The notes beneath the pieces were generated by a model. That model worked only from the letters and a program-made list of their open reading frames with translations, made no database searches and was not told where the DNA came from. This document shows positions 1 to 10,114 of a stretch of DNA of 64,000 nt, one piece after another. A program made the translations under genes and the position numbers. The DNA comes from Heliomarina baculiformis (GTDB lineage: Bacteria > Pseudomonadota > Alphaproteobacteria > Rhodobacterales > Rhodobacteraceae): positions 423,380 through 487,379 of the forward strand of contig NZ_JAIMIC010000003.1 in the NCBI RefSeq assembly GCF_019966545.1, written 5' to 3'. Position 1 is the stretch's first letter, and each line of letters starts with the position of its first letter.

Positions 1-1
1 G

Positions 2-328
2 TCGACAGGTGACAACGCCGGGGCCGACGGGACAATGTTCGGATTCGATCTGGGGTATGACATCTCGGACCGGGTAAAATTGAACGCCGGACTGGATCGC
101 GCGAATTACGATCTTGGCACGGATCTTACGCGTTTCAGCATCGGCGCGGAATACAACACCGGCGAGTATGGCAATTTCTACGCCGAAGTCGGCAGCCTCG
201 ACATCAGTGCATTCGGCCTGAACGGCTCGGAGGCCTATGTCGGTCTCGGCTTCCGGCTGGATTTCGGCGCCGAGCGTGGCGCGACCTTTGGCCAGCGCGG
301 TCTGCTGGACATGCTGCCGGGGCTGTAA
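2..328 (+). CDS. C-terminal part of a beta-barrel-like outer membrane protein (partial)
   Basis: The reading frame is open from the window edge and ends at a TAA, so the start lies outside the window. The visible 108 residues alternate polar and hydrophobic residues with many Gly, Asp, Tyr and Phe, for example the stretches ending GYDISDRVKLNAGLD and YVGLGFRLDFG. This pattern is typical of amphipathic strands of a porin-like barrel. The last 18 residues after the final predicted strand are a short non-strand tail. I cannot assign a specific family or substrate. An autotransporter barrel is an alternative. The product would be in the outer membrane. Confidence 0.5.
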   Translation, partial: STGDNAGADGTMFGFDLGYDISDRVKLNAGLDRANYDLGTDLTRFSIGAEYNTGEYGNFYAEVGSLDISAFGLNGSEAYVGLGFRLDFGAERGATFGQRGLLDMLPGL

Positions 329-558
329 GCCTTTGCAGACGGGCCGGGCCGGAAACGGCTCGGCCCCGGCTTGTCTGAAATGTCTCGAACCGGACGTGGC
401 ATTTTTCTAGGGGAGCGCGCGTTTCGATCCCTGCTCTTTTCCCGCCCCCGTCCTCCTCAACCATCTTGCATCCTCGGCGCGCGGAGCCGACAGTTCGGGG
501 AGGAGATTTACCCGGGCGTTTCCGCAGGTTATGACGCGCCGGCACAGGAGATTTGTTC

Positions 559-1881
559 ATGAAGATTGCGATGATCGGCACCGGCTATGTCGGCCTTGTC
601 TCGGGCGTGTGTTTTTCCGATTTCGGGCATGAGGTGGTCTGCGTCGACAAGGATCCGCGCAAGATCGAGATGCTCGAACAGGGGCGCGTGCCGATCTACG
701 AACCGGGGCTTGATACCTTGATGGCGAAGAACGTCGAGGCCGGGCGGCTCTCCTTCACGCTCGATCTCGCCGCCGCGCTTGAAGGCGCGCAGGCGGTGTT
801 CATCGCGGTCGGCACCCCGACCCGGCGCGGCGACAACCATGCCGATCTGACCTATGTGATGGCCGCGGCCGAGGAGATCGCGCGCACCGCCGATCACTAC
901 ATGGTCGTGGTGACCAAATCGACCGTCCCGGTGGGCACCAACCGGCAGGTGAAGGAGGTCATCGCAAAGGCCAATCCCGATCTCGATTTCGACGTGGCCT
1001 CGAACCCGGAATTCCTGCGCGAAGGGGCGGCGATCGACGATTTCATGAAGCCCGACCGCGTCGTCGTCGGGGTTGAGAACGACCGCGCCGCCGAGGTGAT
1101 GAACGAGATCTACCGCCCGCTCTACCTGCGCGATTTCTCGATCATCGCGACCGATCTGGAATCGGCGGAAACCATCAAATACGCCGCCAATGCCTTTCTC
1201 GCGGTCAAGATCACCTTCATCAACGAGATCGCCGCGCTCTGCGAAAAGACCGGCGCGGACGTCAAGGAAGTGGCCAAGGGCATGGGGCTCGACAACCGCA
1301 TCGGCAACAAGTTCCTGCATGCGGGGCCGGGCTATGGCGGGTCGTGTTTTCCCAAGGATACCAAGGCGCTGGCGCGGATCGGGCAGGATTACGCGGCGAC
1401 CATGCATATCACCGAAACGGTGATCCAGGTGAACGAGGACATCAAGCGGCGGATGATCGACAAGCTGCGCGATCTCTGCGGCGGCAGTTTCAACGGCAAG
1501 ACCGTGGCGGTGCTGGGCGTGACCTTCAAGCCGAACACCGACGACATGCGCGACGCGCCAAGCCTGACCATCGTGCCGGCCCTGGTCGGCGGCGGCGCGC
1601 GCGTGCGCGTCTGCGACCCGCAGGGCAAACGCGAGGGCGAGGCGCTGCTGCCCGGCGTGACCTGGATCGAGGACCCCTACAAGGCGGCGAAAGAGGCCGA
1701 CCTGCTGGTGATCCTGACCGAATGGAACGAGTTCCGCGCGCTGGACCTCAGGGCGCTGGCGAAGACGATGAACGACCCCCGCCTCGGCGATCTGCGCAAC
1801 ATCTACACACCCGAGGATGCCCGCAACGCCGGGTTCGTGGCCTATGACAGCGTCGGGCGCGAGGGGTTTGGCGGGATGTGA
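559..1881 (+). CDS. ugd: UDP-glucose 6-dehydrogenase
   Basis: This 440-residue protein oxidises UDP-glucose to UDP-glucuronate with two NAD+, feeding exopolysaccharide and lipid-sugar synthesis in the cytoplasm. The N-terminal Rossmann motif GTGYVGL (residues 7-13), the substrate-binding segment SNPEFLREG, and the catalytic cysteine in GGSCFPKD (Cys263) are all present. The C-terminal UDP-binding domain follows (VLGVTFKPNTDDMRD). Length is normal for the family. I chose the ATG at 559 because an AGGAG sits 8 bases upstream. The TTG six bases earlier is too close to that site. It stands alone, with no sugar-polymer genes nearby. Confidence 0.95.
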   Translation: MKIAMIGTGYVGLVSGVCFSDFGHEVVCVDKDPRKIEMLEQGRVPIYEPGLDTLMAKNVEAGRLSFTLDLAAALEGAQAVFIAVGTPTRRGDNHADLTYVMAAAEEIARTADHYMVVVTKSTVPVGTNRQVKEVIAKANPDLDFDVASNPEFLREGAAIDDFMKPDRVVVGVENDRAAEVMNEIYRPLYLRDFSIIATDLESAETIKYAANAFLAVKITFINEIAALCEKTGADVKEVAKGMGLDNRIGNKFLHAGPGYGGSCFPKDTKALARIGQDYAATMHITETVIQVNEDIKRRMIDKLRDLCGGSFNGKTVAVLGVTFKPNTDDMRDAPSLTIVPALVGGGARVRVCDPQGKREGEALLPGVTWIEDPYKAAKEADLLVILTEWNEFRALDLRALAKTMNDPRLGDLRNIYTPEDARNAGFVAYDSVGREGFGGM

Positions 1882-2227
1882 GGGGGGAGTGTCGCCAATG
1901 ACGGGGCATTTCATCATGCAGGATGTGGTAAAAATCTGGTCCTATTAGGAAATGGAACGGAGAGTGCCTATCGAAAATAGATACGTGGGCATTCGCTGGA
2001 GCGCAGCGGGGCATCGTTGTGCGGGTTTCACCGCAGACACGCGGTCACAAAGTTCGCATTGGACTGGATCAGGCTGAGAAAAGAACAGCGTTCCGATAGG
2101 TTGCTAGGAGCACATCATACCGGCGCAATCCGCCCGAAGCGCGCTGTCAATTATGCTCCTGCCACCGCCGCCTAAATGGCATTGGCGCGGCGCATGGCCC
2201 ATCATCGGGCTCGGACGTGGACAGATG
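1882..2227. other. Gene-free stretch between ugd and decayed region
   Basis: About 350 bases without a credible gene. No terminator with a T-run follows ugd. No repeat, tRNA or recognisable protein remnant was found in any frame. It looks like the left edge of the decayed region that continues to about 4.36 kb. Confidence 0.5.
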
Positions 2228-2590
2228 CTAGGCAAGCCATGTCAGGTTGATGTCGACGAATGCGCGAATCTTCCCGCGCTGCTCGTCCGGCACATCATCG
2301 ATCTGGGCTGACAAAAAAAACTTGCGAGACAAATGCGACTGTCGTCGTCCAGAGCCTTTTCGAAAGATCCCCGAATAGGCAAGCAAGCAGGCCGCTGGTA
2401 CATCATTGGTCCGGGCAACCGGCTCATGGGCCGCCTTCAGATTCTCGCAATTCCGTCTGACCACGGCGGAGCCAACAGCAGCCTTGCTGAGAAATAGTGA
2501 TCAAGGCTGGGGCCCTGGTGCCGACCTTCGCCGCCATGTCCCTGAAATTCAGGCCACAATAGCCATGAGCCTGCGCCAGCGTGCGCGCTG
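2228..2590 (-). pseudogene. Decayed TetR-family transcriptional regulator
   Basis: On the minus strand a TetR helix-turn-helix remnant is readable (HGYCGLNFRDMAAKVGT, about 2570-2521), close to the usual GY-G-S-FRDIA--VG pattern. The frame is then lost at the next helix: a HYF-like segment continues in another frame. Further down, FEKALDDDSRICLASFF and then LSAQIDDVPDEQRGKIRAF with the ending VDINLTWLA are read in two different frames. They match the C-terminal domain of AcuR/NemR-like TetR proteins. At least two frameshifts and no usable start codon make this a pseudogene. I infer the class from the motif pattern only. Confidence 0.65.
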
Positions 2591-2601
2591 TGGCGAGTTA
2601 T

Positions 2602-2615
2602 CTACCAACTGGTAG
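2602..2615. promoter_or_regulatory. Inverted repeat, likely operator of the decayed TetR gene
   Basis: CTACCA-AC-TGGTAG is a perfect 6-bp inverted repeat with a 2-bp centre, extended on the right by GTAGA. It lies just upstream of the TetR remnant, at about the place of its lost start. TetR regulators often bind such palindromes next to their own gene. Function is inferred. Confidence 0.4.
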
Positions 2616-2716
2616 GTAGAGCCGTGAACGATGATGACGATTCATGACTTTGGCCTCTACCCTGCGCGCGTTCGCATTCCTGCAACCAACCTATCGCGCA
2701 CGGTAACGAGCCGAAG

Positions 2717-3124
2717 TTATTGCCAAAGCGAACGAAGAACCTGAAAATGAGGATTGTCAGGTGACCCCGGCGTCGCGTATGCGATGAGATCGCCAGACAT
2801 GAGCCGGTCGAACAGAGCACGCTTGAGATCGTTTCAAGCGCTATTGGCTGTTCTTGCGGTTGCCTGCCGCCGCATTTTGATTGAGGAGATGTGCCTAAGC
2901 TCTGCTTCGGGCCAACGACGACCACCGGGAGTCGTACGGGGCCGTCCGCGCGCATCGGGTTGCTGCCTTTTGAGGTCCTCCCATTTCTGCCATTGGTCTG
3001 GCAGAAATTCCTTCATCGCAGACAAATCTGGCACGGCGCCCTTTGGAGGTAGCGGAAGTACTGCGGTACGCGACACGTGTGAAGCCATCCTCGTAGTTAA
3101 GACGGACGTGCCCCCCCGCCACAT
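2717..3124 (-). pseudogene. Interrupted reading frame of unknown origin
   Basis: One minus-strand frame runs from an ATG at 3124 to a TGA at 2836-2834. It continues in the same frame for 38 protein-like codons, including ALFDRLMSGDLIAYATPG, to a TAA at 2719-2717. The first part contains FLPDQWQKWEDLKRQQ. The mixture of amino acids looks like former coding sequence, but I do not recognise a family. It sits between two other decayed genes, which supports reading it as debris. It could also be a chance open frame. Confidence 0.3.
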
Positions 3125-3504
3125 TTCCTGAATTGTGCCCTCTCATCATGGGAGTATTCTAACGCGTGCTGCTGAAAACCGCTCCCGAAGTTTTGGCGTA
3201 GCCTTGCGCGCGGCAGTTTGGAGAGAAAGCGGTTCCCGCAAATTTTGGGGGGTGATGTAGAGGGCTTAAAAGTTGAACCGCAATGAAAATGGACGAGTTT
3301 TAGTGCGACCCGGGTTCGCTTCCTTGGCCAGATTAATAGCCCAGTTTCAGGGTGCAATGACACCGCGGTGCTCGGGATCAGATCAAACAGAACAATACGG
3401 ATTTCTAAGAAATCGGAACGCGCTCGTTGCTCATACTCAAGCGACATCCAAGCTTAATTCTAAACCTCGAAAGCTCCTTATAAGTCATTGCTTAAATTTT
3501 GTAT
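3125..3504. other. Gene-free part of the decayed region
   Basis: No credible coding frame or RNA was recognised here. Base composition is more AT-rich than in the flanking housekeeping genes, and short unrelated open frames occur on both strands without family resemblance. It separates the interrupted frame on the left from the sulfatase remnant on the right. Confidence 0.4.
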
Positions 3505-4032
3505 TTAGGTTGAGAAAGCCCGCCAGCCTAAGATCCAAAGCCAGCCGATCTGTTTACGGCCGATGCGTGCCGCGCGCCGAAAAACAGTTCGACGGCAGAG
3601 AAAACCCATCGACCACGGTTGTATTCGATAGGCGCGCCCGTGGCCGACAGGATCACCGAAATGACCCGCGCGTGTCGGTAAGCATATAGCAGTGGTGTGA
3701 AACGGTGTGAAACGCAGTCCATCTTCTGCAAGGGCATCCATAACCGGGGTAGGAACTGGCTCCCCGAACGTACCCGGCTGGCCATAGCCGAGGTCGTCAA
3801 TCAGGATAACAAGGACGTTGGGTGATCCTTCGGGCGGCGTCACCGGCTAGGGGTGATCCTAGGTCGAGCCTTCGAAGGTTTCCGTGATAACGCCTTCGAA
3901 AGGCGCAGGCGGCAACGGCAAGATGGAGCCGTCGCGCGGTGCATCTTGTGCCCATACTGCCGTTGCTGACGCAATGAGCAGGAGGACAGCACCTCCTTTA
4001 AGCGCGCGACTGAAATAAAATTGCTGGGTCAT
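3505..4032 (-). pseudogene. Arylsulfatase, N-terminal fragment with in-frame stops
   Basis: Reading from the ATG at 4032 gives a signal peptide (about residues 11-30, ending AVWAQ) and a Pro-rich linker. Next comes the sulfatase start [14 protein letters not shown] with [15 protein letters not shown] and [12 protein letters not shown]. The metal-binding Asp pair and the C-x-P-x-R formylglycine site are both recognisable. Two TAG codons (3861-3859 and 3849-3847) interrupt the linker in the same frame. Homology ends just after the active-site motif, and the remaining 400 or so residues are missing. It cannot make an active sulfatase. Sulfatases of this type normally act in the periplasm on sulfated polysaccharides. 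Confidence 0.85.
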
Positions 4033-4364
4033 ATGCTTGCCTACGCAATCTTTGAATCAAATTCTGTCGCTAAGTTAAAATACAATCTATACATGTATCG
4101 AGTAATAATTATTCTTTCAAAAGGTAACCCGCCAACCACTCTCGGCAGTATGTCGGAGGATACCAATGAAGCGTTACGCGGGCTCCGTTCTGAGTCCAAT
4201 CAGACGCGGAGGTGGAGATGCGAACGGCAGGTATGTCCCGTTGCAACCTATCGGAGCATGCGGCTTCTAGAACTTAATTTGTTGCTTGCAAATGGTTGTA
4301 CGCTTTGCGGCAGAAAGCGGACGTTGAGAGTATCGGTTCGAATGTCCGTTCATCCAGCCTTTGT
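4033..4364. other. AT-rich gene-free stretch
   Basis: About 330 bases with no supported gene. The part near 4040-4130 is clearly AT-rich, contains the palindrome ATACATGTAT, and would have held the promoter of the arylsulfatase when it was intact. Nothing else was recognised. Confidence 0.4.
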
Positions 4365-5252
4365 CTAACCTCTTCTGCCATTCGTCGTGCCGAGATAGAC
4401 AGACGAGATGATGATCGCGAGTGCTGCGAAACGTTGGATGGTCATCGCCTCATTCAGCAGTAACACGCCAAGGAGTGCGCCACCCACCGGAACGGCAAAG
4501 TTTACCTGAGACATACGTGTAGCGCCGAGCCGGGGCACAAGAAAAAAATAAATCAGATTTGCGCAGGCCGTTGAAAACAGACCAAGATATAGAATAGCGC
4601 CAAGTGAACCCATAGTTGGTTCAATTGCTCCTATGTCTGCGTCCGAAAGGATAACGAACCCGGTCATGAAAAGAGTTCCGACAATCATGGAACCGGTGGC
4701 CATTTCCAAGGCAGGGCGTTTGACAAATCGGCGGATGTATACGGTGGAAGCGGCGTAGCACAGGGTCGCTCCAACAATCGCAAGCTGCCCGATCAGGTGT
4801 TCGCCTATGCCGGCGAGCGCTGTAGGCCCCACGAGAATGACTACACCGCATAACCCTCCCAAGACGCCAAGCGTTGTCCGAAGCGTCAATGTTTCCTCCG
4901 GGACGATCGCCGCCGCAAGCACCAAAGTGGCCATTGGCGCGACACCTATCAGGATCGAGGCAAGAGCGCTGTCGACTGTTTGCTCACCAAAGGTGATCAG
5001 CAAGAAAGGCAGCGCCGAGCCGAGCAGACCTGTAATTGTGTATGAAACCCAGTCTCGTATGTCCTTGGAGAGCACCATTTTGCGGAGCTTCAATACGGCA
5101 TAGATGACAACGCTGCCAACAAACAGGCGCCCCAGAACAAGGACTGAAGGGTCTAGGTTGGAAACTCCGATTTTTATTACCGCATAGGACGAACTCCACA
5201 TTGCTGCGAGTAAGAACCAGAGAGTTATATTGAGCGAGTTTTGCTTGCGCAT
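4365..5252 (-). CDS. EamA/DMT-family transporter
   Basis: The product (295 residues) is an inner membrane protein with about ten hydrophobic helices arranged as two EamA repeats. The first starts LWFLLAAMWSSSYAVIKIG, and the second is around residues 150-290 (LAIVGATLCYAASTVYIRRF). Short loops such as GEQTVDSALASIL are typical of drug/metabolite exporters. The substrate cannot be told from the sequence. It is divergent from an HxlR regulator 70 bases away, and the shared intergenic region carries an inverted repeat. The regulator probably controls this exporter. Codon use is less GC-biased than that of nearby housekeeping genes, so it may be acquired. Confidence 0.88.
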   Translation of the reverse strand: MRKQNSLNITLWFLLAAMWSSSYAVIKIGVSNLDPSVLVLGRLFVGSVVIYAVLKLRKMVLSKDIRDWVSYTITGLLGSALPFLLITFGEQTVDSALASILIGVAPMATLVLAAAIVPEETLTLRTTLGVLGGLCGVVILVGPTALAGIGEHLIGQLAIVGATLCYAASTVYIRRFVKRPALEMATGSMIVGTLFMTGFVILSDADIGAIEPTMGSLGAILYLGLFSTACANLIYFFLVPRLGATRMSQVNFAVPVGGALLGVLLLNEAMTIQRFAALAIIISSVYLGTTNGRRG

Positions 5253-5271
5253 GAGGTGACCAACAGCTACT

Positions 5272-5288
5272 GCTACGATAAACGTAGC
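5272..5288. promoter_or_regulatory. Inverted repeat between EamA and HxlR genes
   Basis: GCTACG-ATAAA-CGTAGC is a perfect 6-bp inverted repeat with a 5-bp spacer in the 70-bp divergent promoter region. Its position makes it the best candidate operator for the HxlR-type regulator. Binding is inferred. Confidence 0.5.
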
Positions 5289-5322
5289 GATAGAGCGCTT
5301 TCAAAACAGTAGCAAGAGAAAT

Positions 5323-5664
5323 ATGACGGATATTAACCGAAGATCAGTCGTGAAGGGCGGGGTTCCAGTCCGCGGGTCCACAACCGGGCAACCAATTATG
5401 GTTCTGTTTGACCTTCTCAGCCGCCGTTGGGCGATGGGCATCTTGTGGAATCTCGCCAGCGAGCCGCGAACTTTCCGAGATCTTCAAGCCCGGTGCGGGT
5501 TAGCATCCCCCAGTGTCTTGAACACCCGCCTGAAAGAGCTTCGTGAGGTTGGCCTGATAAAAAACGGTGAGGGCGGTTACGAACTGACCGCCACCGGACG
5601 GGAGTTGTTCGCGCATTTAGAACCACTCGGAGACTGGGCGATGGAATGGGTGCCAACGCTCTAA
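5323..5664 (+). CDS. HxlR-family winged-helix transcriptional regulator
   Basis: This protein (113 residues) has the HxlR (MarR-like winged helix) layout: an N-terminal helix containing LLSRRWAMGILWNL, the segment RTFRDLQARCGLASPSVLNTR as recognition helix, and the wing LKNGEGGYELTATGREL. Length matches the family. HxlR proteins act as dimers and often respond to electrophiles or small aromatic compounds. No ligand can be assigned here. It is transcribed away from the EamA transporter, its likely target together with itself. The third Cys-free half lacks the usual N-terminal CP motif, so thiol sensing would rest on Cys in the DNA-binding helix if at all. Confidence 0.9.
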   Translation: MTDINRRSVVKGGVPVRGSTTGQPIMVLFDLLSRRWAMGILWNLASEPRTFRDLQARCGLASPSVLNTRLKELREVGLIKNGEGGYELTATGRELFAHLEPLGDWAMEWVPTL

Positions 5665-5768
5665 GCCGACATTCGGGCATCGCGCAGCATCGGTGAACCT
5701 CTGCGCGAAGCCGTCATTCGTCTCTGCCAGACAAAAGATGCAAATCGCTGGACGACGCGGGCGTGTAC

Positions 5769-6344
5769 TCATTGGACTCCCGCGCCAAGTTTGATGCGGA
5801 CTTCATTTGCGGCTGATGAGTCAGCCTCGAACAAAAATGGGGTCGAGCAAGGAGCTTGAAGGACGGAAAAGCTCTCTCCATCGGGATGCGGAAGGAGCGT
5901 TGTGCTTGGGCCCCGCAGCGGTGATCTGGGAGACGTGGGCGCAACAAGGGCAATCAGGTACGTCTCGCCTTTCAACCGGTCAGGTTCGGCAAACGTAGAA
6001 TTGTCCCAAACCGCCGTAACTTCGTCTGAGCTGTCACCTTTTAAGACTTGCTCAACATGGATTTCGAAGCGGGCGTAATCACTCGGATACGCTATCTGGG
6101 ATTTTAGAATTTTATTGATCTGTGGGTTTGCGTCATCCGCCAAACGCTGAATCTTTTCCTGACGGCGTTCGTTTGCGTTAGCGTTCAAAACAATCGCGTA
6201 TTTTTTTACCGTGCCTATGACGATCAAGTCTGCCAGCTCGATATCTTGGATATTGATCGGTGTCTCGATCCGACATGCAAGCAGAGGTCCCGGGATCGTC
6301 CCAAGAAACCCGATGACGCAGAATATCCAAACCGAAAATCGCAT
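5769..6344 (-). CDS. Secreted or lipid-anchored protein of unknown function
   Basis: This 191-residue protein begins with a hydrophobic segment (residues 4-22) ending PLLAC, which fits a lipobox with Cys24 as the lipidated residue. The n-region has only one Arg. After the anchor a long mixed-charge part contains FEIHVEQVLKGD and VTAVWDNSTFAEP, the style of beta-rich secreted proteins in which a compound or enzyme binding fold follows. I do not recognise a family. The C-terminal 40 residues are low in hydrophobicity. There is no partner gene. The nrdF terminator and HxlR gene flank it. Confidence 0.55.
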   Translation of the reverse strand: MRFSVWIFCVIGFLGTIPGPLLACRIETPINIQDIELADLIVIGTVKKYAIVLNANANERRQEKIQRLADDANPQINKILKSQIAYPSDYARFEIHVEQVLKGDSSDEVTAVWDNSTFAEPDRLKGETYLIALVAPTSPRSPLRGPSTTLLPHPDGESFSVLQAPCSTPFLFEADSSAANEVRIKLGAGVQ

Positions 6345-6442
6345 TCAACAGCTTGTCCAGAGACGAGCCGTTGCCGTCAACCGGTCATACGTGGGCCGTT
6401 TGTGGACATCTGGAACGAAACCTCAAATGCGATGAGGAATGC

Positions 6443-6477
6443 AAAAAAAAACCGCCACCGAAATCCGGTAGCGGTTC
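6443..6477 (-). terminator. Rho-independent terminator of nrdHIEF
   Basis: On the minus strand, ACCGCTACCG and CGGTGGCGGT form a 10-bp stem followed by a run of nine T. It starts about 20 bases after the nrdF stop codon. Confidence 0.9.
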
Positions 6478-6497
6478 CAATTATCCTTGATGTTCGA

Positions 6498-7541
<1,044 letters not shown>

Positions 7542-7558
7542 TCATGGGGCAGGGATGC

Positions 7559-9691
7559 CTAGAGCGAGCAGGAGACGCAACCTTCTACCTCGGTCCCTTC
7601 CAGCGCCATCTGACGCAGGCGGATGTAGTAGATCGTCTTGATACCCTTCTTCCAGGCATAGATCTGCGCCTTGTTGATGTCGCGGGTCGAGGCTTCGGCC
7701 GGGAAGAACAGGGTCAGTGACAGGCCTTGGTCGACGTGCTGGGTTGCCGCCGCATAGGTGTCGATGATCGCTTCGGGGCCGATCTCATAGGCATCCTTGT
7801 AGTACTCAAGGTTGTCGTTGGTCATGTAGGGCGCCGGGTAATAGACCCGGCCGATCTTGCCTTCCTTGCGGATCTCGATCTTCGAGGTGATCGGGTGAAT
7901 AGAAGAGGTCGAGTTGTTGATATAGCTGATCGATCCGGTCGGCGGCACAGCCTGAAGGTTGCGGTTGTAAAGCCCGCCTTCCATCACCCTGTCGCGCAGC
8001 GCGGCCCAGTCCTCGCGGCTCGGGATCTCGATCCCGGCGGCTTCGAACAACCCGCGCACCTTGTCGGTCTCGGGCAGCCAGTCTTGCGAGACATAGCGGT
8101 CAAAGAAGCTGCCGTCGGCGTATTTGGAGTCCTCGAACCCTTTGAATTTCTCGCCTTTTTCGACCGCCAGCGCATTCGACGCCCGCAGGCAGTGGAACAG
8201 AACGGTGCAGAAATAGATATTGGTGAAATCGACCCCCTCGGGCGATCCGTAATGGATGCGCTCGCGGGCGAGGTAGCCGTGCAGGTTCATCTGACCAAGA
8301 CCGATCGCATGACTCTGCGCATTGCCGTGGCGGATCGACGGCACGGAATCGATGCTGCTCATCTCGCTCACCGCATTCAGGGCGCGGATCGAGGTTTCGA
8401 CCGTCTTGCCCAGATCGCCGCCATCCATCGTCTTGGCGATGTTGAGCGATCCGAGGTTGCAGGAGATGTCGCTGCCCATATGGGCATAGCCGAGGTCGTC
8501 GTTGAACTCGGAGGCCTCGTTCACCTGCAGGATTTCCGAGCAGAGGTTCGACATGTTGATCCGGCCCGCGACGGGATTAGCCTCGTTCGCGGTATCCTCG
8601 AACAGGATATAGGGGTACCCCGACTCAAACTGGATCTCAGCGATGGTCTGAAAGAACTTGCGCGCGTTGATCTTTTTCTTGTGGATCCGCGGATTATCGA
8701 CCAGCTCGTGATATTTCTCGGTGACCGAGATTTCCGAGAATGCGCAGCCATAGACCTTTTCCACGTCATGCGGCGAGAACAGGTACATGTCCTCGTTTTT
8801 CTTGGCGAGCTCAAACGTGATGTCCGGGATCACAACGCCAAGGCTCAGCGTCTTGATGCGGATCTTTTCGTCGGCATTCTCGCGCTTGGTATCGAGGAAC
8901 CGCAGGATGTCGGGGTGGTGCGCGTTCAGATAGACCGCGCCGGCCCCCTGACGGGCGCCCAGCTGGTTGGCATAGCTAAAGCTATCCTCCAGCAGCTTCA
9001 TCACCGGGATCACGCCCGAAGACTGGTTTTCGATCCCCTTGATCGGTGCGCCATGCTCGCGGATGTTGGTCAGCATCAGCGCCACGCCACCGCCGCGCTT
9101 GGACAGCTGCAGCGCCGAATTGATCCCGCGCCCGATGCTTTCCATGTTGTCTTCCAGACGCAGCAGGAAACAGGACACGAATTCGCCCCGTGCCTTTTTC
9201 CCGGCGTTGAGGAAAGTCGGCGTCGCGGGCTGGAAACGCCCGTCGATGATCTCTTCCATGATCTTGAGCGCGAGCGTTTCGTCGCCCCGCGCCAAAGTCA
9301 ACGCGACCATGACGACGCGATCCTCGAAACGCTCAAGATACCGCTGCCCGTCCCATGTTTTCAGCGTGTAAGAGGTGTAATACTTGTAAGCGCCGAGAAA
9401 GGCGGGAAAGCGGAACTTCTTGGCCCATGCCGCATCCCAGATCTTGCGCAGGAAGGTCGGCTCGTACTGATCCAGCACAGCGCATTCGTAGTAACCTTCC
9501 TCGACGAGATAACCGAGCTTTTCCTCGAGCGAGTGAAAGAACACGGTGTTCTGGTTCACATGCTGAAGGAAATACTGGCGCGCCGCCTTGCGATCGGCGT
9601 CGAACTGAATCTTGCCGTCCTCGTCATAGAGGTTCAGCATCGCGTTCAGCGCGTGAAAGTCGAGGTTCGCGGTTAGGCTGGAATCGAGCAT
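7559..9691 (-). CDS. nrdE: Ribonucleoside-diphosphate reductase class Ib, alpha subunit
   Basis: NrdE (710 residues) is the catalytic subunit that reduces NDPs to dNDPs. Barrel motifs are present: [19 protein letters not shown] near residue 170 with the redox Cys, NLCSEI with a second active-site Cys, and the Tyr pair near the C-terminus ([11 protein letters not shown]) for radical transfer. The end CVSCSL holds the Cys pair that exchanges with NrdH. The N-terminal ATP-cone of class Ia is absent, as expected for NrdE. The ATG at 9691 has GGGGA upstream. The gene overlaps the end of nrdI by 19 bases, implying coupled translation. Confidence 0.97.
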   Translation of the reverse strand: MLDSSLTANLDFHALNAMLNLYDEDGKIQFDADRKAARQYFLQHVNQNTVFFHSLEEKLGYLVEEGYYECAVLDQYEPTFLRKIWDAAWAKKFRFPAFLGAYKYYTSYTLKTWDGQRYLERFEDRVVMVALTLARGDETLALKIMEEIIDGRFQPATPTFLNAGKKARGEFVSCFLLRLEDNMESIGRGINSALQLSKRGGGVALMLTNIREHGAPIKGIENQSSGVIPVMKLLEDSFSYANQLGARQGAGAVYLNAHHPDILRFLDTKRENADEKIRIKTLSLGVVIPDITFELAKKNEDMYLFSPHDVEKVYGCAFSEISVTEKYHELVDNPRIHKKKINARKFFQTIAEIQFESGYPYILFEDTANEANPVAGRINMSNLCSEILQVNEASEFNDDLGYAHMGSDISCNLGSLNIAKTMDGGDLGKTVETSIRALNAVSEMSSIDSVPSIRHGNAQSHAIGLGQMNLHGYLARERIHYGSPEGVDFTNIYFCTVLFHCLRASNALAVEKGEKFKGFEDSKYADGSFFDRYVSQDWLPETDKVRGLFEAAGIEIPSREDWAALRDRVMEGGLYNRNLQAVPPTGSISYINNSTSSIHPITSKIEIRKEGKIGRVYYPAPYMTNDNLEYYKDAYEIGPEAIIDTYAAATQHVDQGLSLTLFFPAEASTRDINKAQIYAWKKGIKTIYYIRLRQMALEGTEVEGCVSCSL

Positions 9692-10089
9692 TCTTGTCCC
9701 CAAAATGTCTCAAGCCCGGCCTGGACGCGGGCGATATCGGTATCGGTTCCGGCAAGCTCGAAACGGTAGAGCACCGGCACATTGCATTTGCGGGCGATGA
9801 CGTCGCCCGCCTGCGCGAAGGTCGCGCCGAAATTCCGGTTTCCCCCGGCAATTACGCCGCGCAGCAGGGCGCGACGTTCAGGAGCGTTCAGAAAGCGGAT
9901 CACCTGCCGGTGCACCGCGCCCCGCCCATGCGCATCCGCATATGTCGGGCAGATCAGAACGTAAGGCGCGCGGATATCCGGGAAAGCCTCGGTCTCGTCA
10001 ATGGGGATTCGGTCCGCCGCGAGGTCAAGCTTTTCCATAAAGCGCCGGGTATTGCCCGATCGCGAAGAGAAAAAGACAAGCCCGCCCAT
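9673..10089 (-). CDS. nrdI: NrdI flavodoxin-like protein
   Basis: NrdI (138 residues) is a flavodoxin-like protein that supplies superoxide or peroxide to assemble the manganese-tyrosyl radical cofactor of NrdF. The FMN phosphate loop [10 protein letters not shown] is at residues 8-17, and the GGNRNFG segment near residue 84 is the family hallmark. The gene lies between nrdH and nrdE and overlaps nrdE by 19 bases. The manganese transporter sitABCD is only 3 kb away on the other strand, consistent with manganese use but not a shared operon. Confidence 0.95.
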   Translation of the reverse strand: MGGLVFFSSRSGNTRRFMEKLDLAADRIPIDETEAFPDIRAPYVLICPTYADAHGRGAVHRQVIRFLNAPERRALLRGVIAGGNRNFGATFAQAGDVIARKCNVPVLYRFELAGTDTDIARVQAGLETFWGQECSIPA

Positions 10090-10114
10090 GGCTTAGAATC
10101 CCCATCCGGAAAAT

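Noticed and set aside
553-561. TTG start for ugd
   Set aside because: It lies only two bases after the ribosome-binding AGGAG. The ATG at 559 has correct spacing and gives the conserved N-terminus.
529-1917. A 462-codon minus-strand frame opposite ugd
   Set aside because: Antisense shadow of ugd with abundant His/Arg and no recognisable domain.
2717-3124. Insertion-sequence transposase remnant
   Set aside because: The segment LPDQWQKWEDLKRQQ loosely recalls IS5-type N-termini, but no DDE motif, inverted repeat or target duplication is visible.
7727-9676. A 649-codon plus-strand frame opposite nrdE
   Set aside because: Antisense shadow of nrdE. No ribosome site and atypical composition.
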